Of a stretch of 38,016 nt of DNA, positions 14,202 to 22,789 are shown in pieces. Source of the DNA: JAJRRL01 sp047404195. GTDB taxonomy: Bacteria > Pseudomonadota > Gammaproteobacteria > JAJRRL01. The stretch is taken from contig JBDOIU010000024.1 in NCBI GenBank assembly GCA_047404195.1, positions 1-38,016 on the forward strand, written 5' to 3'. The notes below the pieces were generated by a model that was not told the DNA's origin, did no database searches, and saw only the letters and a list, made by a program, of their open reading frames with translations. Both the position numbers and the translations under genes were made by a program. Each line of letters opens with the position of its first letter. Position 1 is the first letter of the stretch.

Positions 14202-16322
14202 ATGCGCCGCATTGCTGGCAACTGTATACTGCTTGCACTGATAGCCCCGCACTGTGTGCATGCTCAGTGGAATGACCCACGCCATCTGGTGCCTGGTAAA
14301 ACTGGCTATAGCAGCTTTGTCAGCCCCCCGAAAACATTGGATCCTGCGCGTTCTTATTCTGGTAATGAAATTATATTCAATGCGCAAATATACGAACCAC
14401 CACTTCAGTATGATTACCTTGCACGTCCGTACCAATTAAGGCCGCTGACAGTAGCCCGCATGCCAACGGTGACGTATCTTAACCAAGCGCAGCAGGTACT
14501 GGCAAGCGATCAAGCCGATACGGCTGCTTTCACGCGATATGATTTCACATTACGGGATGACATCCGCTATCAGCCACATATTGCTTTTGCGCCTAAGCCT
14601 ATACTGAGTAGTCAATTACACACTGTTGCGGACTGTTTACAACCCTATACACGTCATGTCAGGGCACAAGATTATGTGTACGGCATAAAGCGCTTGGCTG
14701 CTGGCTGGGTCAGCTCACCCATTTATGGCATCATGAGCCACTATATTGTCGGTTTGCGCGACTTACATCAGCGCTTGCGTGCAGCACAAAAGACGAAGCC
14801 AAGGCAATGGATTGATTTACGTCAATTTTCACTTGCTGGCGTCAAAGCCAGTGACGATCGTCATTTCAGCATCACTATTCGTGGCCAATACCCGCCTTTC
14901 TTGTATTGGTTAGCGATGCCATTTTTTGCACCCATTCCCTGGGAGGCAGACCAACTATACGCGCAGCCAGGTATGCGAGCACGTAATTTAAGCTGGGAAT
15001 GGCTGCCCGTGGGTTCTGGCCCCTACTATCTGGCGGTTAACGAACCTTATCAACGTATGATATTACAACGTAACCCTTACTTTCACAGTGAATACTTACC
15101 TCTCAGCAATGGCCGTGTTGACAAAAGTAAGCCACTGCCTCGCATCGATAATATGGTCTACCATTTAGAAAAAGAAAGCATACCCAGTTGGAATAAGTTC
15201 CTACAAGGCTATGTTGATCTATCGGGTATTTCTGCGGATAGCTTCCAGCAGGCGATTCAACTGCGCTCTGATGGCCAGCCAGTACTCACACCACGACTGA
15301 AAAAGCAAGGCGTGCGTTTACAGACCAGTGTTGCGCCAAGCACATTTTATATCGGCTTTAACATGCTCGACCCCATTGTGGGCGGGCTGGATGAACAACA
15401 CACTAAATTGCGTCAAGCCCTCGCCATTGCAGTGAACTATGAAGATTATATTGCCATCTTTCTCAATGGACGCGGCATACCCGCGCAATCATTGGTGCCA
15501 CCCAATATATTATCAACGAAGACGCGCGCACAAACACGTAACAGCATTATCTATCAACAAATCAATGGCCATGCGCAGCGACGCCCCTTATCTGCAGCAA
15601 AAAAGTTACTGCGCGAGGCTGGCTATGCTGATGGTATCAACCCCAAAACACATAAGCCACTGATACTCCATTTTGATACAACTGGCAGTGGTAGCCCGGA
15701 AGACAATAATCGCTATGCTTGGTATCGACAACAATTTGCCAAACTGGGTATTCAGTTAGATGTACGTGCAACGCGCTACAATCGATTCCAAGATAAAGTA
15801 CGTACTGGCCATGTGCAGCTTTTTAACTGGGGTTGGGGTGCAGACTATCCAGACGCTGAAAACTTCTTGTTTTTATTATTCAGTAAAAATGGGAAGCGGA
15901 CATTTGGTGGTGAGAATGCAACGAACTATCACAATGCGGAATTTGATGCACTATTCAACAAAATCGAACGATCACGGCCATCTCCGAAACGCTCTGCGCT
16001 CATTACACAAGCCATTAAAATTAGTCAACATGATATGCCGATGCTATTTGGCTTTCACCCCATCAACTACTCGCTATCGCACCAATGGCGTGCGAGCAGC
16101 CCACCAAACAGCATCAATAATAACACATTGAAATATCAACGCATTGATACGTCACTCAGACAGTCCTTGATTGCACAATGGAATCGAGTTCAGAAACGGC
16201 CTTTTTGGTTATTTGTCTTAGGCATTCTTTGTGTATTTCTACCACTGCTCTTAATGTATCGGCATCGACAACGTCGTAGTAGCATTCAGCGCATACCACC
16301 ATCGCATGAGGATAAGTCATGA
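14202..16322 (+). CDS. yejA: Peptide ABC transporter substrate-binding protein, YejA-like, with C-terminal membrane anchor
   Basis: This SBP family 5 (OppA/DppA/YejA type) protein is 706 aa from ATG 14202. A signal peptide MRRIAGNCILLALIAPHCVHA precedes QWNDP. The body has family features such as SFVSPPKTLDPARSY near the N-terminus, LRQALAIAVNYEDYI and FNWGWGADYPDAENFLFLLF. Near the C-terminus FWLFVLGILCVFLPLLLM (about 668-685) followed by YRHRQRR is a membrane helix with a positive inside tail. The binding domain would therefore be tethered to the inner membrane, unlike free periplasmic YejA of E. coli (604 aa). No clear ribosome-binding site distinguishes ATG 14202 from ATG 14187. Its stop overlaps the yejB-like start by four bases (ATGA). 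Confidence 0.85.
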   Translation: MRRIAGNCILLALIAPHCVHAQWNDPRHLVPGKTGYSSFVSPPKTLDPARSYSGNEIIFNAQIYEPPLQYDYLARPYQLRPLTVARMPTVTYLNQAQQVLASDQADTAAFTRYDFTLRDDIRYQPHIAFAPKPILSSQLHTVADCLQPYTRHVRAQDYVYGIKRLAAGWVSSPIYGIMSHYIVGLRDLHQRLRAAQKTKPRQWIDLRQFSLAGVKASDDRHFSITIRGQYPPFLYWLAMPFFAPIPWEADQLYAQPGMRARNLSWEWLPVGSGPYYLAVNEPYQRMILQRNPYFHSEYLPLSNGRVDKSKPLPRIDNMVYHLEKESIPSWNKFLQGYVDLSGISADSFQQAIQLRSDGQPVLTPRLKKQGVRLQTSVAPSTFYIGFNMLDPIVGGLDEQHTKLRQALAIAVNYEDYIAIFLNGRGIPAQSLVPPNILSTKTRAQTRNSIIYQQINGHAQRRPLSAAKKLLREAGYADGINPKTHKPLILHFDTTGSGSPEDNNRYAWYRQQFAKLGIQLDVRATRYNRFQDKVRTGHVQLFNWGWGADYPDAENFLFLLFSKNGKRTFGGENATNYHNAEFDALFNKIERSRPSPKRSALITQAIKISQHDMPMLFGFHPINYSLSHQWRASSPPNSINNNTLKYQRIDTSLRQSLIAQWNRVQKRPFWLFVLGILCVFLPLLLMYRHRQRRSSIQRIPPSHEDKS

Positions 16323-17308
16323 TTCTGTTTTGGCTACGCAAGTTATTGGGTGTGATACCGGTTATCATTGGCGTCAACATCATCACATTCGCGTTGTTCT
16401 TTATGGTTAACACACCTGACAATATGGCACGTAAGCACCTGGGCAATAAACATGTTACGCAAGCAGCCATCAGCGAATGGAAACATCAACATGGTTATGA
16501 TAAACCGCTTTTCTATAATGAGGAGCAGTCGGGGTTTGGCTGCATCACCAGCACCCTTTTCTGGCAAGAAAATGTGAAATTGCTGACTTTCCATTTTGGG
16601 CTGTCAGATGAAGGTCGAGCCATCAGCAGTGACATTGCGCAGCGTATGTGGCCTAGCTTGGCATTGGCAGTGCCGACTCTGATCATTGCGATGAGCATTA
16701 ATATCATGGTTGCATTGTTGTTTGCACTGTTTCGTGGCACGTTTTTTGACCGTGCTGGTATGGCGCTGTGTGTGGCCATGATGTCGATATCTGGCTTGTT
16801 TTATATCATCATGGGACAGTTTATCATTGCCAAAAACTGGCGCTGGCTACCCTTATCCGGTTACCTACAAGGTGTTGAAGCCTGGCGGTTCTTATTACTG
16901 CCAGTCATGGTGGGTGTCATCAGTGGCTTGGGGGCTGGCATACGCTGGTACCGTACATTGTTTTTAGAAGAGATGCCGCGCTCATATGTTCGCACCACAC
17001 GCGCCTATGGCTGTAGTGATTGGACTATTCTCTGCCGCTTTGTACTGCCAAATGCTTTGATCCCCATTCTGACCGGTGTCGTGGTGATTATTCCCAGCTT
17101 ATTCATGGGCAGCCTGATTATGGAATCCTTTTTTGGTATACCGGGGCTGGGTAGCTACACCATCGATGCCATTGCGCAACAAGACTTTGCCATTTTGCGC
17201 AGCATGGTTTTTATTGGCACCCTGACTTATGTCGCAGGGCTCATACTCACTGACTTTTCATACACCTTGGTTGATCCACGTGTGCGCTTGGCAGGAGACA
17301 AATCATGA
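16319..17308 (+). CDS. yejB: Peptide ABC transporter permease, YejB-like
   Basis: The 329-aa inner-membrane permease has about six helices. The EAA loop that contacts the ATPase is RAYGCSDWTILCRFVLPN (about 228-245), followed by the family block MESFFGIPGLGSYTIDAIAQQDF. The N-terminal segment MILFWLRKLLGVIPVIIGVNIITF is the usual first helix of DppB/OppB/YejB proteins. Start and stop both overlap the neighbours by ATGA, so translation is probably coupled. Confidence 0.9.
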   Translation: MILFWLRKLLGVIPVIIGVNIITFALFFMVNTPDNMARKHLGNKHVTQAAISEWKHQHGYDKPLFYNEEQSGFGCITSTLFWQENVKLLTFHFGLSDEGRAISSDIAQRMWPSLALAVPTLIIAMSINIMVALLFALFRGTFFDRAGMALCVAMMSISGLFYIIMGQFIIAKNWRWLPLSGYLQGVEAWRFLLLPVMVGVISGLGAGIRWYRTLFLEEMPRSYVRTTRAYGCSDWTILCRFVLPNALIPILTGVVVIIPSLFMGSLIMESFFGIPGLGSYTIDAIAQQDFAILRSMVFIGTLTYVAGLILTDFSYTLVDPRVRLAGDKS

Positions 17309-18624
17309 CAACACATTGGCTCATGAGCGATTACTTTTTATGGGGATTGGCACTGATGCTGTTATGCTTGATTTTCCGAAAGCGACAACATGGTGCTGGC
17401 GCATGGCAGCAGCTGTGTCAACACAAAATCACCATTGTCAGTATGGTGCTGCTCGGTTGTTTCAGTTGTATCGCGTTGCTGGATTCGTGGCACTTTGTCA
17501 ATCAGCAGTCACAAACCATCTCTGCACTTGATCGTTTACTGCCTGAGCAAACACGGATCGTCGAAAAAAGCTATACAGCGCCATTTGCAACCCAAGCTTT
17601 CCAAGCACGCTTCAAACGTGACAGCACTGGTCGATTGCAACAGTTTTATACCGCCAATCAACAGCCACCACCCACTGGCATGTCTCCTTGGTGGGCCCTG
17701 TTGCAGGGCGGTGTGACGGGTGGATTAATCTGCCTTGGCATAGCTGCTTTAATCATGGCGCTTGTTTGTATTCACAAACGACGCTTAGCAATGCCATCAA
17801 TCAGTGATGCAACGCGTGTTACGGCATTGAGTATGGCAGCACTGATCATCGTGTTTAGCGCTTTACTGAATGCAGAGCATTTTTATCATATACTGGGCAC
17901 CAATCAAGTTGGACAGGATATCTTATTGTTATCACTCAAGAGTATACGGACGGGTATGATCATTGGTAGTTTGAGTACTTTATTGATGCTGCCTTTTGCA
18001 ATCTTTCTAGGCTTACTGGCAGGTTACTTCCGGGGCTGGGTAGATGATGCCATTCAATATCTTTATACCACACTGAGCGCCATCCCAGGTGTACTACTCA
18101 TATCAGCCACTATTTTGGTGATGCAAATATACATTGAGCAGCATCCTGGCTTGTTCAGTACTTTAACACAGCGCGCAGATGCACGCTTACTTGCACTGTG
18201 TGCTATCCTCGGGCTGACCAGCTGGGCGACGTTATGTCGACTCATTCGTGCCGAAACCCTCAAAATAAGAGCCACTGATTTTGTCTCTGTTGCAGAGGTC
18301 TTAGGACTGGCACGCTGGCGCATTTTATGTCGCCATATTTTACCTAACCTGGGGCACATTATTCTCATCACCATTGCTTTAGACTTCAGTGGCTTGGTTT
18401 TGGCCGAAGCGGTTTTATCCTATGTCGGGGTTGGTGTTGACCCGAGCACACCCAGCTGGGGTAACCTCATCAACAGCGCTCGCTTAGAGCTGGCACGTGA
18501 ACCCATTGTATGGTGGCCATTGTTGGCGGCTTTTGTGATGATGTTCTTGTTGGTGTTATCCGCCAATCTATTTGCCGATGCATTGCGAGATGCATTAGAC
18601 CCAAGAACACGCCTCAAAAGTTAA
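17305..18624 (+). CDS. yejE: Peptide ABC transporter permease, YejE-like
   Basis: The 439-aa second permease carries an EAA loop, VAEVLGLARWRILCRHILPN, followed by LAEAVLSYVGVGVDPSTPSWG, typical of DppC/OppC/YejE. It is longer than E. coli YejE (341 aa). The extra length lies in the N-terminal half: helices near residues 7-20 and 45-62, a periplasmic stretch to about 130, and further helices before the transporter domain. It overlaps yejB by four bases and is followed after 15 bases by the ATPase gene. Confidence 0.88.
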   Translation: MTTHWLMSDYFLWGLALMLLCLIFRKRQHGAGAWQQLCQHKITIVSMVLLGCFSCIALLDSWHFVNQQSQTISALDRLLPEQTRIVEKSYTAPFATQAFQARFKRDSTGRLQQFYTANQQPPPTGMSPWWALLQGGVTGGLICLGIAALIMALVCIHKRRLAMPSISDATRVTALSMAALIIVFSALLNAEHFYHILGTNQVGQDILLLSLKSIRTGMIIGSLSTLLMLPFAIFLGLLAGYFRGWVDDAIQYLYTTLSAIPGVLLISATILVMQIYIEQHPGLFSTLTQRADARLLALCAILGLTSWATLCRLIRAETLKIRATDFVSVAEVLGLARWRILCRHILPNLGHIILITIALDFSGLVLAEAVLSYVGVGVDPSTPSWGNLINSARLELAREPIVWWPLLAAFVMMFLLVLSANLFADALRDALDPRTRLKS

Positions 18625-18639
18625 TGTGGAGATCTGACT

Positions 18640-20214
18640 GTGAATCAAGCTGCCCTGGACATTGACAACCTCAGTATTGCCTTCCAACGTGATGAGTCGT
18701 GGCACTTTGCTGTGGCAGGTGTCAACCTGTCCATTGCGCCTGGGCGTTGCTTGGCTTTGCTCGGTGAGTCAGGAAGTGGCAAGAGCTTAACAGCGCTGTC
18801 TAGTCTGCAATGCCTTCCCCCTGCCGCTCACGTATCACAACAGAGTCAAATCAAGCTGCATGACCAGTCACTGTTGTCGCTCTCACGTGCACAAATGCAA
18901 ACACTGCTGGGTCATCATATCAGTGTTGTGTTCCAGGATGCCCTATCCGCTTTTAACCCAGTCCGACGCATCGGCAAACAATTACGCCAGCTGTCTGGCA
19001 GCAATGAGCAGCTTATCCTGCAGCGCCTGCAAGAAGTTGGTCTGCCTGACCCAGAACAAGTGTATCACGCATACCCACACCAACTGTCTGGTGGCATGAC
19101 ACAGCGCGTGATGATTGCCCTGGCTTTGCTTGGTAAGCCAAAGCTGCTGATTGCGGATGAGCCTACAACGGCCCTGGACACATTGGTGGCAGAGCGTATA
19201 CTGCGCCTACTGAAGACACTGCAACGCGAACATGGCTTTGCCATGCTGTTTATCACACACAACATTCAGGTTGCCCGTGCCTTGGCAGATGATGTGGCGG
19301 TGATGCAAAATGGCCGTATCATTGAACAACAAACTGCAGAACGTTTTTTTCAAGCGCCACAACATCCCTATAGTCAGACATTGGCTGCAGCCGTGTTAGA
19401 AACCAATGCATGCCTAACTGCCAAAGCAGATGCCGAACCGATGCTGTCTTTACAGAAGATTAATATGTGCTTTAAAGGCAAACGTCGATCGAAACGGGTA
19501 CAGGCACTTTCTGATATTGACCTCACACTGTACGAGGGTCAAACAACCGCATTGGTTGGTGGTTCAGGCTCCGGCAAGACAACATTGGCTCGCATCCTCT
19601 GTGCACAGCAGCGAGCCAGTTCTGGTCGCATACAGTGGCACCAAGCAAAACAGCATCAGCATGCCATTCAAATGATTTTTCAAGACCCCTTTTCTGCTTT
19701 CAACCCACGCATGAGTATAGCAAACACACTTATTGAGTCATTATCCAAGCATCAAACAGCATCTCGTAAAATATTGATTAAAGCAGCCAGCAACATGTTA
19801 GAGCGAGTAGGCATTTCAGTCAGCCGCCTACATGCATATCCCCACGAGTTTTCGGGTGGTGAAAGACAGCGTATTGCCATCGCACGTGCACTGACAGCCA
19901 AGCCACAATGTCTGATCCTAGATGAACCAACCAGCGCCTTGGATGTGGCAATCCAACAACGCATCATTGAATTACTCGAAAATTTGCAATCAGAAGAACA
20001 AATCAGCTATCTTTTGATCACACACGATATGGGCTTGGTAGCAAGGCTTGCTCATCGTGTACTGGTATTAGAAACAGGGCAAGTGGTTGAGCAAGGTAAT
20101 ACACAAGCTGTCTTTGCCGATCCCAAACATGCCTACACGCAAGCGCTGCTCAAAGCAGCCACGGTAGCTGAGGTAACGCATGACAAACAAACAGCAAGCA
20201 TTTGTACTGACTGA
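18640..20214 (+). CDS. yejF: Peptide ABC transporter, duplicated ATPase subunit, YejF-like
   Basis: The 524-aa protein has two ABC ATPase domains fused, as in YejF (E. coli 529 aa). Domain 1: Walker A GESGSGKS (42-49), signature LSGGMTQR (149-156), Walker B LLIADE (169-174). Domain 2: GGSGSGKT (307-314), FSGGERQR (404-411), CLILDE (424-429). Both switch His residues are visible (FITHN and LITHD). It powers uptake through YejB/YejE. The start codon is GTG, with GGAG (18628-18631) eight bases upstream. Its last 35 bases overlap the next gene. Confidence 0.94.
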   Translation: MNQAALDIDNLSIAFQRDESWHFAVAGVNLSIAPGRCLALLGESGSGKSLTALSSLQCLPPAAHVSQQSQIKLHDQSLLSLSRAQMQTLLGHHISVVFQDALSAFNPVRRIGKQLRQLSGSNEQLILQRLQEVGLPDPEQVYHAYPHQLSGGMTQRVMIALALLGKPKLLIADEPTTALDTLVAERILRLLKTLQREHGFAMLFITHNIQVARALADDVAVMQNGRIIEQQTAERFFQAPQHPYSQTLAAAVLETNACLTAKADAEPMLSLQKINMCFKGKRRSKRVQALSDIDLTLYEGQTTALVGGSGSGKTTLARILCAQQRASSGRIQWHQAKQHQHAIQMIFQDPFSAFNPRMSIANTLIESLSKHQTASRKILIKAASNMLERVGISVSRLHAYPHEFSGGERQRIAIARALTAKPQCLILDEPTSALDVAIQQRIIELLENLQSEEQISYLLITHDMGLVARLAHRVLVLETGQVVEQGNTQAVFADPKHAYTQALLKAATVAEVTHDKQTASICTD

Positions 20215-21160
20215 GAAACTCAATCACCATCATGGTAGTATTGCCACGATAACACTCAATAGACCTGAGGCCTTGAATGCGCTCACCACAGAAATGTGTC
20301 GCACGATCCACACTGCAGTGGATGAATTTGTCAGCATGGGCGTAAAGGCAATACTATTCCGTGCACATGGTCGTGCATTTTGTGCTGGTGGCGATATCAA
20401 AGTGCTTTACCACAATGGTCCTAAAGGCATTGATCGTTCAATGGCACACTTTCATGCCGAATATGAACTTTTGCAATGTATTCATGACTGTCCCTGCCCG
20501 ACAATCGCACTGCTTGATGGTATTACCATGGGTGGTGGTGCTGGATTGGCAATGCATACTTCGTTTCAGGTGGTGAGTGAAAATATGCGCTTTGCTATGC
20601 CAGAATGTCGGATTGGCTTGTTTCCGGATGTGGGCGCCAGCTATTTTTTTCAACGTATTGATCCTACCGTTGCACTGTACTTGGCGTTGACAGGTAACAG
20701 CATTGATGCAGCCAGCTGTTATGGTATTGGCCTCGTCAGTCACTACTTGCCGGCAGCACAGCATGATGGGCTTTGCAATCGAATATTGGCCACTGACTTT
20801 GAACAACAATCACTGGCTAACTTACTAGATCAACTGAATACACCACCACAAGCACATTGCCCTATTCAGCATAGCCGTGAAATTCAACATTGTTTTTCAG
20901 CACAAAGCTTGGCAGAGGTACACAATCGCTGCACACATCAGTCCTCTAGCTGGGCCGATGAAACCCGCAATACACTGGAAGCCATCTCTCCACATAGCGC
21001 AGCGTTGACTTTTCCTCATATAAGACGCCATTTCGATGACCTACACACAGCATTACAAGTAGATCACAGCTTGGTTAAGCAATGCTTACAACATCCTGAC
21101 TTTTACAGCGGCGTACGAGCGACACTCATCAACAGAGACAAAGCACCTGTATGGCAGTAA
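20180..21160 (+). CDS. 3-hydroxyisobutyryl-CoA hydrolase-like enoyl-CoA hydratase family protein
   Basis: This 326-aa crotonase-fold enzyme has the oxyanion-hole segment FCAGGDIK (67-74) and MGGGAGL (117-123). PECRIGLFPDVGASYFF (141-157) supplies Glu142 and Asp150, the residues used by HIBCH-type hydrolases, and the end HPDFYSGVRATLINRDKAPVW is a hallmark of that subgroup. HIBCH cleaves 3-hydroxyisobutyryl-CoA in valine breakdown; the exact substrate here is inferred. It is about 25 aa shorter than many homologues. The ATG lies inside the yejF-like 3' end (35-base overlap), so it is probably the last gene of the transporter operon, perhaps linking peptide import to amino-acid use. Confidence 0.87.
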   Translation: MTNKQQAFVLTEKLNHHHGSIATITLNRPEALNALTTEMCRTIHTAVDEFVSMGVKAILFRAHGRAFCAGGDIKVLYHNGPKGIDRSMAHFHAEYELLQCIHDCPCPTIALLDGITMGGGAGLAMHTSFQVVSENMRFAMPECRIGLFPDVGASYFFQRIDPTVALYLALTGNSIDAASCYGIGLVSHYLPAAQHDGLCNRILATDFEQQSLANLLDQLNTPPQAHCPIQHSREIQHCFSAQSLAEVHNRCTHQSSSWADETRNTLEAISPHSAALTFPHIRRHFDDLHTALQVDHSLVKQCLQHPDFYSGVRATLINRDKAPVWQ

Positions 21161-21263
21161 AAATAATTGGACAATAACACTATTATGCTTTCCGCCAATG
21201 CTATTTATAGAGAAACATATTAACAGCTGCTTTACAGCATAACGCTTGCATGCGTCTAATTGT

Positions 21264-21824
21264 CTACTGAAATGATTTGAAATTACCAGAACCTAGTCCA
21301 CGTTTTTCATTACCTAACACTGATGACCCAATAACACTAGGATTCTTTACTTCTTTCATTGATTTCTGTTTCGCAACAACTGCCCCGACAATCGCAATAG
21401 CAACCAATGCAACCACAGCAGCAGCAATCACAACTGGCGCAACTTCAGTCGGTGCTAAATGTGATAGCTCGATGATCTTTGCAGCAGATAAAGCCAAGAC
21501 TCCCCCTATTCCAAGAGCACCGCCAACAGCACCACCTGCAATACCGCCACTCAAAACCATCAAAAAAGGTTTTACACAGCGCATTGATTCTTTAACAACA
21601 TGACCTGTTAACTGTTGATTTATCTTAGCAAGCAGTTCTTGAGCCTTCTGACGCACTTCCGGTGAAATAGTTTTCTTTTTAAGTTCTTTCCCTAGATCCT
21701 TAGATAGTTCTTTTAGTTCATACATGTCATTGATGGCGGCAGGATTATTATCTAAATCAAGCATTATACCTTTATATTGCTCATCATAACTATCAACTAA
21801 AAAAGGTTCATTTTCTCCATTCAT
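21264..21824 (-). CDS. Two-helix membrane protein, paralogue of 22122-22649
   Basis: The 186-aa protein of unknown function has a charged helical N-terminal domain (about 15-75), then two long hydrophobic segments rich in Gly and Ala: 86-115 (LSGGIAGGAVGGALGIGG) and 128-151, ending GAVVAKQKS. There is no signal peptide. It is a distant paralogue of the plus-strand gene at 22122: both share IM...ELK-L-KD..EL, a helix ending Q-L-G, the hairpin and a terminal VAKQ. The ATG at 21824 has GGAG six bases upstream, whereas the GTG at 21836 overlaps that site. The long Gly-rich hairpin suggests insertion into a bacterial or host membrane; which one is unknown. Confidence 0.68.
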   Translation of the reverse strand: MNGENEPFLVDSYDEQYKGIMLDLDNNPAAINDMYELKELSKDLGKELKKKTISPEVRQKAQELLAKINQQLTGHVVKESMRCVKPFLMVLSGGIAGGAVGGALGIGGVLALSAAKIIELSHLAPTEVAPVVIAAAVVALVAIAIVGAVVAKQKSMKEVKNPSVIGSSVLGNEKRGLGSGNFKSFQ

Positions 21825-21859
21825 ATCCATCTCCACACAAACAATTATCTATACTCTTA

Positions 21860-21889
21860 ATTATAGGAAACTGGCACACATAAAATCAA
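21860..21889 (-). promoter_or_regulatory. Promoter of the 21264-21824 gene
   Basis: On the minus strand TTGATT (21884-21889), 18 bases and a perfect TATAAT (21860-21865) give a start about 30 bases before the ATG. Confidence 0.5.
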
Positions 21890-22121
21890 CTTTAACAGCG
21901 TGCATCAGAAGGTCATGACAGCTTGACTCGAACAGAATGGCTGTAGTTATCTGATATTAATGTTATTTTTTATATTTCCTCATCTAGATCATTGATCATT
22001 TGAAATATCACCTTTAGATAGTATTCAATACATTGTTGTATCTGACTATTGCATGCCCTACAGATGCATAGTATGCTGAGCTTATGTTCAAAAATATTAT
22101 TCTAAAAAATTGGAGTCATTC

Positions 22122-22649
22122 ATGGTTTATACTACGGCTATAGAACCAACATTGCTGGAGGAGCATCAGGAAACATTCAATGCCATTATGACTGAAAAAC
22201 ATGCTGAACCAATACGTACTCATGAGTTGAAAACACTTCAAAAAGATGTCTACGAACTCGATACCAAAGGTGATGAGTGCACACCAAAAGCTAGATTGTT
22301 ATCACAGATCAAGCAAGCATTGCATGGCAGCAGCAATCAAAAACACACTCTGCCATACTCTATCATACCCAAGTGCGCTGTTGTTGGCTGTTTTACGAGT
22401 GGCAGCTTTGCAGGATTTGTATGTGGCATACTCATGGAGAAACACATTCTACAAGCTGCTTTGACAACGTGCCCACTGGTGATTGTCACTGCTGCTGTGG
22501 CTGGATTGCTCATCGGCGCCTTGATTGGATTTATTGTTGCAAAACAACAGCATACACACACAAGCAAATCAGCTGCTACCCACGCTCTGGCAGAAAAACC
22601 AAAAGATACTGCAAACAGCACCCAAGATTGCACTCTGTTAGCACCCTAG
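22122..22649 (+). CDS. Two-helix membrane protein, paralogue of 21264-21824
   Basis: The 175-aa protein of unknown function has an N-terminal helical domain (about 10-70) with ELKTLQKD matching ELKELSKD of the divergent gene. Hydrophobic segments follow at 82-105 and 117-140, the second ending GFIVAKQQH, where the paralogue ends GAVVAKQKS. It has four cysteines in or near the helices that the paralogue lacks. The start at 22122 follows TGGAG at 22111-22115; the TTG at 22110 overlaps that site. It stands head-to-head with its paralogue, 297 bases apart, and 140 bases before the large helical gene. Confidence 0.66.
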   Translation: MVYTTAIEPTLLEEHQETFNAIMTEKHAEPIRTHELKTLQKDVYELDTKGDECTPKARLLSQIKQALHGSSNQKHTLPYSIIPKCAVVGCFTSGSFAGFVCGILMEKHILQAALTTCPLVIVTAAVAGLLIGALIGFIVAKQQHTHTSKSAATHALAEKPKDTANSTQDCTLLAP

Positions 22650-22744
22650 GAGATCGAAAAGTCAGGTCATATCAATGACTTAGTGTCGCGCACAACTTTT
22701 TTTAATCTGCCTGTTACCTTAATAATTTCTTAACATTTTTGGTC

Positions 22745-22750
22745 TATAAT
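22745..22750 (+). promoter_or_regulatory. -10 element before the large helical gene
   Basis: TATAAT sits 39 bases before the ATG at 22790. No good -35 is found 16-18 bases upstream (ATAATT at best), so the promoter may need an activator. Confidence 0.35.
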
Positions 22751-22789
22751 ATGAGTACAAGCTAACAAAAACACGACTAGGAGCCACAC

